This document shows, one piece after another, positions 8,785 to 16,885 of a DNA stretch of 64,000 bases (positions are counted from its first letter, which is position 1; each line of letters starts with the position of its first letter). The position numbers were made by a program, and so were the translations under genes. The DNA lies in contig NZ_CP132359.1 in the NCBI RefSeq assembly GCF_030758975.1, positions 3,988,005-4,052,004 of the forward strand, written 5' to 3'. The notes beneath the pieces are model-generated. The model worked only from the letters and a program-made list of their open reading frames with translations. It was not told the origin of the DNA and searched no databases. This DNA comes from Bosea beijingensis (GTDB lineage: Bacteria > Pseudomonadota > Alphaproteobacteria > Rhizobiales > Beijerinckiaceae).

Positions 8785-10167
8785 ATGACGATGATCCGAT
8801 GCGTGTCGCCGGTGGATGGCTCGGTCTATGCCGAACGGCCGGCCTTGAAGCTCGACGAGGCGAAGACCGTGGTCGCGCGCGCCCGCAAAGCGCAGAAGGC
8901 ATGGGCGCGACGCCCGCTCGACGAGCGCATCGCGCTGGTTCTCAAGGGCGTGGCGCGGCTCAACGAGATGGGCCAGGAAGTTGTGACCGAGCTCGCCTGG
9001 CAGATGGGCCGGCCGATCAAGTACGGCGGCGAGTTCAAGGGCTTCAACGAGCGCTCGAACTATATGGCCTCGATCGCGAACGAAGCACTGGCGCCGCTCG
9101 TGATCGAGGACAGCGCCGCCTTCAAGCGCTTCATCGCGCGTGAACCGCATGGCGTCGTCTTCGTGATCGCGCCGTGGAACTACCCCTATATGACCGCGAT
9201 CAACTCGGTCGCGCCGGCGCTGATCGCCGGCAATGCGGTCGTCCTCAAGCATGCCAGCCAGACGCTCCTCACCGGCGAGCGACTGGCGCGCGCCTTCCAC
9301 GAGGCCGGCGTGCCGGAAGAGATCTTCGCCAATGTCTTCCTCGACCATGAGACCTCGTCGCGCCTGATCGCCGAGAAGCAGTTCGACTTCATCAACTTCA
9401 CCGGCTCGGTCGCAGGCGGGCAGGCGATCGAGCGCGCCGCCGCCGGCACTTTCACCGGGATCGGGCTGGAACTCGGCGGCAAGGACCCCGGCTACGTCAT
9501 GGAGGACGCCGATCTCGACAAGGCGGTCGACACGCTGATGGACGGCGCGACCTTCAACTCGGGGCAATGCTGCTGCGGCATCGAGCGCATCTATGTGCAT
9601 GAGAGCCTGTACGACACCTTCGTCGAGAAATCGGTCGACTGGGTCTCGAATTACCGCCTCGGCAACCCGCTCGATCCCGAGACCTCGCTCGGCCCGATGG
9701 CTCACAAGCGCTTCGCGCAGGTGGTGCGCGAGCAGATCGCGGAAGCGACCGCGAAGGGCGCGCGGGCGCTGGTCGACCCCAAGCTGTTCCCGCAGGACGA
9801 TGGCGGCGCCTATCTCGCGCCGCAGGTCCTGGTCGATGTCGATCATTCCATGACGATCATGCGCGAGGAGACCTTCGGGCCGGCGGTCGGCATCATGAAG
9901 GTGCGCGACGATGCGCAGGCCCTCGCGCTGATGAACGATTCCAAATACGGCCTCACCGTCTCGCTCTGGACCGGCGATGACGAACGCGCCGCGCGGCTGG
10001 GCGCAGAGCTCGAAACCGGCACCGTCTTCATGAACCGCGCCGATTATCTCGACCCGGCCCTGTGCTGGACCGGCGTCAAGGAGACCGGGCGCGGCGGTTC
10101 GCTCTCCGTCATCGGCTTCCACAACCTCACCCGCCCGAAATCCTACCATTTGAAGAGAGCTGGCTGA
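8785..10167 (+). CDS. Aldehyde dehydrogenase, second copy
   Basis: This 460-residue aldehyde dehydrogenase carries the full catalytic set: PWNYPY (Asn132), VLKHAS (Lys155), LELGGK (Glu229) and NSGQCCCGIER with the nucleophile at about Cys263. It is shorter than, and only distantly similar to, the enzyme at 1327-2820, so the two are not recent duplicates. It follows the PuuA-like ligase and overlaps the iron alcohol dehydrogenase by TGATG at 10165-10169, which implies translational coupling of the two steps. I chose ATG 8785; GTG 8779 and ATG 8791 are also in frame. Its likely substrate is the aldehyde made by one of the adjacent alcohol dehydrogenases. Confidence 0.9.
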   Translation: MTMIRCVSPVDGSVYAERPALKLDEAKTVVARARKAQKAWARRPLDERIALVLKGVARLNEMGQEVVTELAWQMGRPIKYGGEFKGFNERSNYMASIANEALAPLVIEDSAAFKRFIAREPHGVVFVIAPWNYPYMTAINSVAPALIAGNAVVLKHASQTLLTGERLARAFHEAGVPEEIFANVFLDHETSSRLIAEKQFDFINFTGSVAGGQAIERAAAGTFTGIGLELGGKDPGYVMEDADLDKAVDTLMDGATFNSGQCCCGIERIYVHESLYDTFVEKSVDWVSNYRLGNPLDPETSLGPMAHKRFAQVVREQIAEATAKGARALVDPKLFPQDDGGAYLAPQVLVDVDHSMTIMREETFGPAVGIMKVRDDAQALALMNDSKYGLTVSLWTGDDERAARLGAELETGTVFMNRADYLDPALCWTGVKETGRGGSLSVIGFHNLTRPKSYHLKRAG

Positions 10168-11312
10168 TGCCGATCACCGCGAACTGGAGCTATCCGACCG
10201 CCGTCAAGCTGGGCGCCGGGCGGATCAGGGAACTGGCCGATCACTGCAAGGCGCTCGGCATGAAGCGGCCACTGCTCGTGACCGATCGCGGGCTGGCGAG
10301 CATGGCGATCACCGCCAACGCGCTCGACATCCTCGAAGCCGGCGGGCTCGGCCGCGCGATCTTCGCCGATGTCGATCCTAACCCCAACGAGCGCAATCTC
10401 GACGACGGCGTGCGCGCCTTCAAGGCCGGCGGGCATGACGGCGTCGTCGCCTTCGGCGGCGGCTCCGGCCTCGACCTCGGCAAATGCGTGGCCTTCATGG
10501 CCGGGCAGACCCGGCCGGTCTGGGATTTCGAGGATGTCGGCGACTGGTGGACGCGTGCCTCGATCGAGGGCATCGCGCCGATCGTCGCAGTGCCGACCAC
10601 GGCGGGAACCGGCTCCGAGGTCGGCCGCGCCTCGGTCATCACCAATTCGCAGACCCATACCAAGAAGATCATCTTCCACCCGAAATTCCTGCCGGGCGTG
10701 ACGATCTGCGACCCCGAACTGACGGCCGGCATGCCCAGGGCGATCACCGCCGGCACCGGCATGGACGCCTTCGCGCATTGCCTGGAGGCCTATTCCTCGC
10801 CCTTCTTCCACCCGATGAGCCAGGGCATCGCGCTCGAAGGCATGCGATTGGTGAAGACCTATCTGCCGCGCGCCTATGCCGACGGCAGCGACATCGAGGC
10901 ACGCACGCAGATGATGGCTGCAGCCGCGATGGGCGCCGTCGCCTTCCAGAAGGGGCTGGGCGCGATCCATTCGCTCTCCCACCCGGTCGGCGCGGTCTAC
11001 CACACCCATCACGGCACCACGAACGCGGTCGTCATGCCGCCGGTGTTGCGCTTCAACCGCCCGGCGATCGAGGACAAGATCGCGGCGGCCGCCGCCTATC
11101 TCGGCATCGCCGGGGGCTTCGACGGCTTCTATGATTTCGTGCTGAAGCTGCGGGCTGACCTCGGCATTCCCGACAAGCTCGGCGCGCTCGGCGTCGGCAC
11201 CGACCGGATCGACGAGCTGGCCGAGGCCGCCGTGGCCGATCCTTCGACCGGCGGCAATCCGGTGGAACTCACGGTCGAGGCGGCGCGCAAGCTGCTCATC
11301 GAGTCGATCTGA
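10167..11312 (+). CDS. Iron-containing alcohol dehydrogenase
   Basis: This 381-residue enzyme belongs to the group III (iron-dependent) NAD(P)-linked alcohol dehydrogenases. GGGSGLDLGK and TTAGTGSEV form the cofactor site, and the metal ligands are expected in GMDAFAHCLEAY and in HSLSHPVGAVYHTHHG. Its ATG at 10167 overlaps the stop of the aldehyde dehydrogenase upstream, so the two are translated together and probably act on one substrate as alcohol to aldehyde to acid. The open frame continues upstream to 10062, but MPITANWSYPTAVKLGAG is the normal family start. With the PuuA-like ligase nearby, oxidation of a gamma-glutamylated amino alcohol is a reasonable inference. The physiological direction cannot be told. 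Confidence 0.9.
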   Translation: MPITANWSYPTAVKLGAGRIRELADHCKALGMKRPLLVTDRGLASMAITANALDILEAGGLGRAIFADVDPNPNERNLDDGVRAFKAGGHDGVVAFGGGSGLDLGKCVAFMAGQTRPVWDFEDVGDWWTRASIEGIAPIVAVPTTAGTGSEVGRASVITNSQTHTKKIIFHPKFLPGVTICDPELTAGMPRAITAGTGMDAFAHCLEAYSSPFFHPMSQGIALEGMRLVKTYLPRAYADGSDIEARTQMMAAAAMGAVAFQKGLGAIHSLSHPVGAVYHTHHGTTNAVVMPPVLRFNRPAIEDKIAAAAAYLGIAGGFDGFYDFVLKLRADLGIPDKLGALGVGTDRIDELAEAAVADPSTGGNPVELTVEAARKLLIESI

Positions 11313-11327
11313 GATCGGCGGACGGTA

Positions 11328-11969
11328 TCAGCCGGCGCGCAATTTGCGGACGATGTTCGCAGCGCGCCGGATCGCGGTGATCGCGGCGCCTACGGCGATG
11401 AGCCAGAGGGCTACTGTGATGACCTGATTGTGGCCGCTCCAGAGCGGCTCCAGCAGTGACAGCACGGCAGCGGCGGTGATCACCGCCATGCGGTGCTGCT
11501 TGGCCATCGGCCCGGAGAAATCAGCCGGCAAGCCGCAATTGCGGCCGAGCTCTCGGGTGTAGGCGGTCAGCACGGCAAAGGCTGCCGCCGCCCAGCCTAG
11601 CGCCGGCAGCCCAACACCGTAGCCCGTACCGACGAGGATCAGGATATCGGCGACGCGATCGGGGAATTCGTTCCAGAACGGTCCGTCCGGCGCCTGCTTG
11701 CCGCCCTCGATCGCCACCATTCCGTCGAAGAGGTTGCAGAGCAATCTGAACTGGCAGAACAGCGCTGCGAACAGGAGAAGGGCCACGCGAGCGCTTCCCG
11801 TGGCCGTGCCCGCCTGCCAGAAGGCGAAGCCGGCGACGGCCGCCATGACCATGCTCGCCATCGAGATCTGGTTCGGCGTGATGGAAGCCGCGCTCAAGCG
11901 GCGGGCGATGGCGCGGGCCCAGCCGGAATCGCGGCTGGCTAGCGGGCGGCGATTCTCGTCCTGCGCCAT
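11328..11969 (-). CDS. CDP-alcohol phosphotransferase family membrane protein with variant active site
   Basis: This 213-residue multi-pass membrane protein has the CDP-alcohol phosphotransferase motif spacing but not all its residues. Against D-x2-DG-x2-AR-x8-G-x3-D-x3-D it reads Asn79, Asp82-Gly83, Ala86-Ile87, Gly96, Asn100, Asp104, so the first and third aspartates are Asn and the arginine is Ile. From memory, E. coli YnbA has the same two Asn substitutions, which would make this a YnbA-type subfamily and not a random loss. Canonical enzymes exchange CMP for an alcohol to make a phospholipid; the variant's reaction is unknown. It is the last of four genes with CdsA-like and PlsC-like partners, and starts 3 bp after the preceding stop. 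Confidence 0.8.
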   Translation of the reverse strand: MAQDENRRPLASRDSGWARAIARRLSAASITPNQISMASMVMAAVAGFAFWQAGTATGSARVALLLFAALFCQFRLLCNLFDGMVAIEGGKQAPDGPFWNEFPDRVADILILVGTGYGVGLPALGWAAAAFAVLTAYTRELGRNCGLPADFSGPMAKQHRMAVITAAAVLSLLEPLWSGHNQVITVALWLIAVGAAITAIRRAANIVRKLRAG

Positions 11970-11972
11970 GAT

Positions 11973-12362
11973 TCAGGCCCCCCGGGTGCGCCAGAGCGAA
12001 TAATTGTAGAGCGCGGCATAGCTCGTCGCGACGGTGAGCGGCACGGCGATGGTCTTCGCGATCTCGGGCGTGCCGCTGAGAGTGTGGAGGGTCGTCAGCA
12101 GGCTCGCGGAGACGAGGCCGGCGATCACCGGCGGCGCCACCAGCGCGAGCAGGCCGGAGAAGCGGCTGGCGAGATATTCGATCGCGCGTTTCAGCACCAG
12201 CGTGATCGTGGCCGAGATCGCGCCCTGCAACAGCCCGGCCTGGAGCGGCGCCGGCATCGGATGGGCGCGGTTGGCAAAGGCTGCCCAGCTCCCCATGGCG
12301 AGGAAGGCAAATCCGACATGGACGATGCTGCTCCGCATCAGGCGCGCGAGCGGGCCGCTCAT
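11973..12362 (-). CDS. Small integral membrane protein of the phospholipid operon
   Basis: This 129-residue protein has about four hydrophobic stretches (around residues 13-28, 44-57, 70-90 and 105-120) and no motif I recognise. Its ATG at 12362 overlaps the TGA of the CdsA-like gene (ATGA at 12359-12362), and the CDP-alcohol phosphotransferase starts 3 bp downstream. That tight placement argues for a role in the same membrane-lipid step, perhaps as a partner or lipid-handling subunit. A longer open frame upstream is only the overlap shadow of the CdsA-like gene. A GtrA-like small membrane protein is a structural alternative, but I see no diagnostic residue. No function is assigned. Confidence 0.75.
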   Translation of the reverse strand: MSGPLARLMRSSIVHVGFAFLAMGSWAAFANRAHPMPAPLQAGLLQGAISATITLVLKRAIEYLASRFSGLLALVAPPVIAGLVSASLLTTLHTLSGTPEIAKTIAVPLTVATSYAALYNYSLWRTRGA

Positions 12363-13309
12363 ACGGCTGACCAACCGTAGCGCACGAGATGGAAGAAGAT
12401 CGGCGCGGAGAACACGACCGAGTCCAGCCGGTCGATGAAGCCGCCATGGCCGGCGATCAGGTTGCCCCAATCCTTGACGCCGCGGTCGCGCTTGATCGCG
12501 GACATGACGAGCCCGCCGAAGAAGCCCATGAGGACGATGACCAGCGCTAGGAAAGCGGCCTGGAGGGCTGAGAACGGCGTCATCCAGGCCAGGCCGGCGC
12601 CGACGGCAGTCGCACTCAGCGCCCCGCCGACGAAGCCCTCCACCGTCTTCGAAGGCGAGAGCTTCGGCGCGATCTTGGTGCGGCCGAGCAGCTTGCCCCA
12701 GACATACTGCAGCACGTCGCTGAGCTGCACGACGATGACGAGGAAGGCGATCAGCAGGACATTGCGGCCCTCGTAGCCGGCAATCTGGAGGCTGAGCAGC
12801 GCCGGCACATGCGAGGTGGCGAAGACGCAGATCATCAGCGCCCATTGCACCTCGGCGATGCGCACGAGGAAATGCTCGGTGTCGCCGCGCGCCGCAGCGA
12901 TGATCGGCATCAGCAGGAAGGCGTAGACCGGGATGAAGATCGAATAGAGCCCGTACCACTCGATCCAGATCAGGTAATACTGCACCGGCAGCACGATGAA
13001 GAAGGCCGTGGCCAGCGCCCAGTGATCGGCGCGGCGCGTATCGGTCAGCGTGATGAACTCGCGCAAGGCCGCGAAGGAGCAGAAGCCGAAGAGCAGGGTT
13101 ACGCCGGTCTTGCCGCCGATCAGCGCCACACCCATCAGCACGACCATGACCCACCAGGCCCGGATGCGGTCGTTGAGGTTCTCGACTACCGCATTGTTGC
13201 CATCGGGCGAGAGCTTGCGCTGCAGCACGAAGCCGATGGTCGAGGCGACGACGAGGACGCCGAGGATGCCGGCGAGCACGGCCACCAGATCGGGATGCGG
13301 CATCGTCAT
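12359..13309 (-). CDS. Phosphatidate cytidylyltransferase (CdsA/YnbB-like)
   Basis: This 316-residue membrane protein should make a CDP-diacylglycerol from CTP and phosphatidate. The CDS-family signature is complete near the C-terminus: SAIKRDRGVKD followed by AGHGGFIDRLDS, matching S-x-[IL]-K-R-x4-K-D...H-G-G-x-x-D-R-x-D. Eight or so hydrophobic segments precede it. It overlaps its neighbours by 4 bp on both sides (13306-13309 and 12359-12362), placing it firmly in one operon with a PlsC-like acyltransferase and a CDP-alcohol phosphotransferase. It is likely a second, specialised copy in addition to a housekeeping cdsA elsewhere, as with YnbB in E. coli; that comparison is from family knowledge. 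Confidence 0.9.
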   Translation of the reverse strand: MTMPHPDLVAVLAGILGVLVVASTIGFVLQRKLSPDGNNAVVENLNDRIRAWWVMVVLMGVALIGGKTGVTLLFGFCSFAALREFITLTDTRRADHWALATAFFIVLPVQYYLIWIEWYGLYSIFIPVYAFLLMPIIAAARGDTEHFLVRIAEVQWALMICVFATSHVPALLSLQIAGYEGRNVLLIAFLVIVVQLSDVLQYVWGKLLGRTKIAPKLSPSKTVEGFVGGALSATAVGAGLAWMTPFSALQAAFLALVIVLMGFFGGLVMSAIKRDRGVKDWGNLIAGHGGFIDRLDSVVFSAPIFFHLVRYGWSAV

Positions 13310-13944
13310 GGCGCGTTCGCCTTCGGGGACAGAGCTAGCAGCGCGGCTTCGGCCCGTGTCAGGAAAGCCTGCTTTGCCTCGCCGTCAGCGAGGCGAAGCG
13401 GCGCGCCAAAGGTCACCGTGCAGATCAGCGGGATCGGCACGAATTCGCCCTTGGGCATGACGCGGTTGAGATTGTCGATCCAGGCCGGCACCAAGGCCAC
13501 GTTCGGTCGCGCCTGCGCCAGATGGAACAGGCCGCTCTTGAACGGCAGCAAGCGTGCCTCGGTGGTGTTGCGCGTGCCCTCGGGAAAGACGATCAGCGAG
13601 GAGCCGGCATCGAGCGCCTCGGTCATCTGCGCGATCGGGTCGCTGGTGCGGCTCTCGCGATCACGGTCGATCAGGACGGCATCGAAGACGTCGCGGCCGA
13701 TGAAGCGGCGCAAATTGCTCTCCAGCCAGTAGTCGCTGCCCGCAACCGGCCGGGTCGTGAAACGCAGGCGCCGCGGTAGCACGGTCCAGATCAGGACGAA
13801 ATCGCCGTGGCTGGCGTGGTTGGCGAAGTAGATGCGCTGCTCGTCGCTGGGCTCGGCGCCCGCCCAGCGACCGCGCACGGCCGTGATGAAGCGGGCGAAG
13901 AAGAGAATGAGCGCGCCAGCCAGACTTGCCACTGCCTCACGCAT
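13306..13944 (-). CDS. Lysophospholipid acyltransferase (PlsC-like)
   Basis: This 212-residue protein is a 1-acyl-sn-glycerol-3-phosphate acyltransferase homologue. The catalytic H-x4-D lies in NHASHGD (His43, Asp48) and the glycerophosphate-binding motif FPEGTR at 120-125. An N-terminal hydrophobic segment (residues 8-22) would anchor it to the inner membrane. It is the first gene of a four-gene overlapping operon, so acylation, CTP activation and alcohol transfer are encoded in biosynthetic order. The ATG at 13944 has only a weak GGGGA directly upstream. The acyl donor (ACP or CoA) and the acceptor are not determinable from the sequence. Confidence 0.9.
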   Translation of the reverse strand: MREAVASLAGALILFFARFITAVRGRWAGAEPSDEQRIYFANHASHGDFVLIWTVLPRRLRFTTRPVAGSDYWLESNLRRFIGRDVFDAVLIDRDRESRTSDPIAQMTEALDAGSSLIVFPEGTRNTTEARLLPFKSGLFHLAQARPNVALVPAWIDNLNRVMPKGEFVPIPLICTVTFGAPLRLADGEAKQAFLTRAEAALLALSPKANAP

Positions 13945-13981
13945 TCCCCGATCTCGCCCCCGTTAGCCGTGCAGAGGAGGT

Positions 13982-14000
13982 AGCGCCTGTTTCAGGCGCT
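13982..14000 (-). terminator. Hairpin between the btu operon and the phospholipid operon
   Basis: AGCGCCTG-TTT-CAGGCGCT forms a perfect 8-bp stem with a 3-nt loop, 68 bp after the stop of the last btu-operon gene. It is followed on the plus strand by the palindrome GTCGATATCGAC (14001-14012). There is no U-tract, so termination is inferred from position and stem only. Confidence 0.45.
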
Positions 14001-14067
14001 GTCGATATCGACAGGCTGCCGACGCAAAGGCAACGGCTGCCACAGCCGTGGGCAACGCTTCGCGGCT

Positions 14068-15084
14068 TCAGTGTCCATAGGGATCGAGCACCGTGCCGTC
14101 CTCGGAGTCGGTCTCGCGTGGATCGAATGCGGCGCACCATGCACTTAGCTGTCTCTTGTCAGTACCGCCGAAAGCCGTCTGCCTGAGGAAGACACGAAGC
14201 GCCTGTCGCCCGAAACGACTGCGGGGCGCCTCGAAAGCATCGGGAGCATGGCCGGCCGCGATGGCCTCGCGTGCGCTTCGCTTCAGCGCGATCAGGGTGG
14301 GATCGCCGAAGCTATCATGAAGCGCCTCAAAGGCATGAAAAGCCGCGCGGTCGAAGGCATGCGGTCTTCCCAAGCCATCCTTGAGCGGGTGCGCCGGTAC
14401 GAGATGAGCGCACGGCACGAAGCCTTCCGGCACCGGCTCGGTCGCCGCATGGGTGCGGCCGCCGCGCATGAGCTGGGGCAGCACATGGGTATGCGGGCCT
14501 TCCGGGCTGCGGCCATCCGCCGGCGGGATCGGTTGGTAGACCTCGCAGCGGCCGAAGCGGGCGAGGAAGGCCCGGTGTGGGCCGGCCGCGACGATCGCCC
14601 CCATCGCGCGGTTGCCGGGCTCGAACAGGGAGCGCCCGACCTCCGTCCGCAATGCCGCGATCAGCGCGGGATCAGTGGTGCGAATGCAGATATCGGCCTG
14701 GAGCGCGCCGAGCCCCATGTCGAACAAGATGCCCGCCGCATCCTGCGGCCGCAGCGCCTCCGCGTCCGGGCCGAGCTCGGTCAGGACGCTGCGTCGGTTC
14801 ATCGCGCAGGCGCCTTCCGGCAGGCAGAGCGCGACGCGGTGGTTCCAGCCGCTGCCGACAGCGCTTTCCGACGCGTGAAGGCGGACGCCATCGAGCGCGC
14901 CAAAGCCGATGCCGCCGCGGGCCGTCGTCACCGAGAGACGACCGGGCTCATCGACGATCTCGAACAGCTCGCCCGCGTCGCGCATGAATTCCGCGATGGC
15001 GCCGAAGGTGCCGAGATTCCACTGGCTGCCGGCGTCGAGAAGGTGATCGCGCAGGAGGCTGCGCACCGTGTCGGTTCCGGTCAT
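14068..15084 (-). CDS. Conserved protein of unknown function, last gene of the btu operon
   Basis: This 338-residue protein has no signal peptide or membrane segment and no catalytic motif I can name; it may be the family catalogued as DUF6925, which I recall only loosely. A histidine-rich middle (GPHTHVLPQ, then RTHAAT and CAHLVPAHPL around residues 205-255) could bind metal. Its ATG at 15084 overlaps the stop of the ABC ATPase upstream (15081-15084), so it is translated with the cobalamin importer and falls under the same riboswitch. That context suggests a cytoplasmic role tied to cobalamin uptake or use. The in-frame start at 15117 lies inside the ATPase gene and is less likely. Confidence 0.75.
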   Translation of the reverse strand: MTGTDTVRSLLRDHLLDAGSQWNLGTFGAIAEFMRDAGELFEIVDEPGRLSVTTARGGIGFGALDGVRLHASESAVGSGWNHRVALCLPEGACAMNRRSVLTELGPDAEALRPQDAAGILFDMGLGALQADICIRTTDPALIAALRTEVGRSLFEPGNRAMGAIVAAGPHRAFLARFGRCEVYQPIPPADGRSPEGPHTHVLPQLMRGGRTHAATEPVPEGFVPCAHLVPAHPLKDGLGRPHAFDRAAFHAFEALHDSFGDPTLIALKRSAREAIAAGHAPDAFEAPRSRFGRQALRVFLRQTAFGGTDKRQLSAWCAAFDPRETDSEDGTVLDPYGH

Positions 15085-15875
15085 GAAGCGGTCTTTCCGT
15101 TCTCGAGCGTACGCCACGGCAGGAGGAAGGGCTCGCCGGCGTGGGAGCCGCGCATGGCCTGGATGTCGAAGACCTGCGCGAGCCTGACGTCGTCGAGAAC
15201 TTCCGCAGGAGATCCGTCGGCAACGCGCCGACCATGATCGAGCAGGAGGAGCCTGTCGCAGAAGCGGGCGGCGAGCGTGAGGTCGTGCAGCACGACGACC
15301 ACGCCGATGCCATCAGCGCTGATCCGGCGCAGAAGTTGCAGCGTGTCGAGCTGATGCTGCGGGTCGAGCCCCGCCAGCGGCTCATCCGCAAGAAGATAGG
15401 GCGCCTCGACCGCGAGCGCCCGTGCCAGCAGGACGCGGCGGCGCTCGCCGCCCGAAAGCGTCCCGACCGCACGGCCGGCGAAGCCCGCCACGTCGCACAA
15501 TGACAATGCCCGCGCGACCGCGTGCCGATCCGCATCCCCCTGCTCGGCAAAAGGGCGCCGATGCGGCAAGCGGCCGAGCCCGACCAAGGCCTCGACCGAG
15601 AGCGCCGCCGGCACTTCCCCACCCTGAGCCAGGAAGGCAACGCGGCGCGCGAGCGTAGGGCGGCCGAGTTCCCGTGACGTAGCGCCGTCGTAATCGACAC
15701 TGCCACTCTCCGGCGCGAGCAACGCCGCCAGCACGCGCAGCAGGGTCGTCTTGCCGGCGCCGTTGGGTCCGATCAGGCCGAGCAGCTCGCCCGGCCGGAT
15801 CTGGGTATCGACCTCTTGCAGGATCGGCTTGCCACCGAGCGAAACCGTGATGCCGGACGCCGTGATCGCCATCAC
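15081..15875 (-). CDS. btuD: ABC transporter ATPase, cobalamin import (BtuD-like)
   Basis: This 264-residue protein is the ATPase of a FecCD/BtuCD-type importer. Walker A is GPNGAGKTT (about residues 37-45), the ABC signature is LSGGERRRVLLARAL, and Walker B is YLLADEPLAGLD followed by the switch histidine in VVLHDLTLA. Its start overlaps the permease stop (15872-15875) and its stop overlaps the next gene. The family also serves iron-siderophores and hemin, but the cobalamin riboswitch at the head of the operon makes vitamin B12 or another corrinoid the best substrate call. Confidence 0.9.
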   Translation of the reverse strand: MMAITASGITVSLGGKPILQEVDTQIRPGELLGLIGPNGAGKTTLLRVLAALLAPESGSVDYDGATSRELGRPTLARRVAFLAQGGEVPAALSVEALVGLGRLPHRRPFAEQGDADRHAVARALSLCDVAGFAGRAVGTLSGGERRRVLLARALAVEAPYLLADEPLAGLDPQHQLDTLQLLRRISADGIGVVVVLHDLTLAARFCDRLLLLDHGRRVADGSPAEVLDDVRLAQVFDIQAMRGSHAGEPFLLPWRTLENGKTAS

Positions 15876-16885
15876 ACAGCCTCGCGGCGCAAGCGCTGTA
15901 CCAGCGCGAAGAGGAAAGGTGCGCCGATCAATGCGGTGACCACGCCGAGCTTGAGCTCCGGCCGGACCGGCATGAGCCGCACGCCTATATCGGCCGCGAG
16001 CACGAGGATGGCGCCGCCGAAGCCGCTGGCAATGAGCAACCGGCCCGGCCGATGGCCGACCAGCGGGCGCAGCAGATGCGGTACAACCAATCCGACAAAG
16101 CCTATCGCACCGGTCACCGCGACCGCACTGCCGACGGCCAGCGCCGCGCCGCCGATCAAGCGTGCCCTGAGCCAGCCGAGATCGAAGCCGAGGCTCGCCG
16201 CGGTATCCTCGCCGAGACTGAGGGCATCGAGCGCCGGTGCCGTCGAGGCGAGCAGGACCCAGCCGATCAGCATCAACGGCAGAGCGAGCGCGACGTGGAT
16301 CATGCTGCGGTCGGCCAGCGAGCCCATCAACCAGAACACGATCTCCAGTGCTGCATAAGGGTTGGGCGCGAGGTTGAGCGCGAGCGCGGTCGCCGCGCCC
16401 GCGAAACTGTTGAGGGCCACGCCTGCGAGGATCAGCGTCGTCGTGCTCGCGCCGCGGCCGAGCAGGATGAAGAGGATGACGGTCGCCACGAGCGCTCCGG
16501 CGATGCCGCCGAGCGGCAGCGCGAGCGCGAGGCTGGCGGAGAGCCCGCTATAGAAGGCGAGGACGGCACCGAAGGCCGCCGCACTGGAAATGCCGATCAC
16601 ACCGGGCTCGGCCAGCGGATTGCGCAGCAGCCCCTGCATCGCCGCGCCGGCCATGCCGAGGCTGAAGCCGACGAGGGCGCCGAGCAGGGCGCGCGGCAGG
16701 CGCAGTTCATAGAGCACCAGCGCCGGCAGACTCTTCTGTCCTGCAAGGAGATCCGTCACCGCCTGGCCGAGCGCCAAGGGTGCGTAGCCGACGGCCATGG
16801 AGATCGCGGTCATCGCCAGGGTGGCGAGGGCAAGCAATCCCAGCAGCGGGGCCGGCCTGATGCCGGGTGAAGCTTCCGGCATCAT
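15872..16885 (-). CDS. btuC: FecCD-family ABC permease, cobalamin import (BtuC-like)
   Basis: This 337-residue membrane protein is a FecCD/BtuC-type permease with about ten hydrophobic segments. Typical family stretches are ELRLPRALLGALVGFSLGMA, GLLRNPLAEPGVIGISSAA and GFVGLVVPHLLRPLVGH, the last being the region that contacts the ATPase. Length is standard. It overlaps the binding-protein gene upstream (16882-16885) and the ATPase downstream, so stoichiometric expression is likely. Its assignment to cobalamin and not siderophore comes from the riboswitch, not from the permease itself. Confidence 0.9.
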   Translation of the reverse strand: MMPEASPGIRPAPLLGLLALATLAMTAISMAVGYAPLALGQAVTDLLAGQKSLPALVLYELRLPRALLGALVGFSLGMAGAAMQGLLRNPLAEPGVIGISSAAAFGAVLAFYSGLSASLALALPLGGIAGALVATVILFILLGRGASTTTLILAGVALNSFAGAATALALNLAPNPYAALEIVFWLMGSLADRSMIHVALALPLMLIGWVLLASTAPALDALSLGEDTAASLGFDLGWLRARLIGGAALAVGSAVAVTGAIGFVGLVVPHLLRPLVGHRPGRLLIASGFGGAILVLAADIGVRLMPVRPELKLGVVTALIGAPFLFALVQRLRREAV

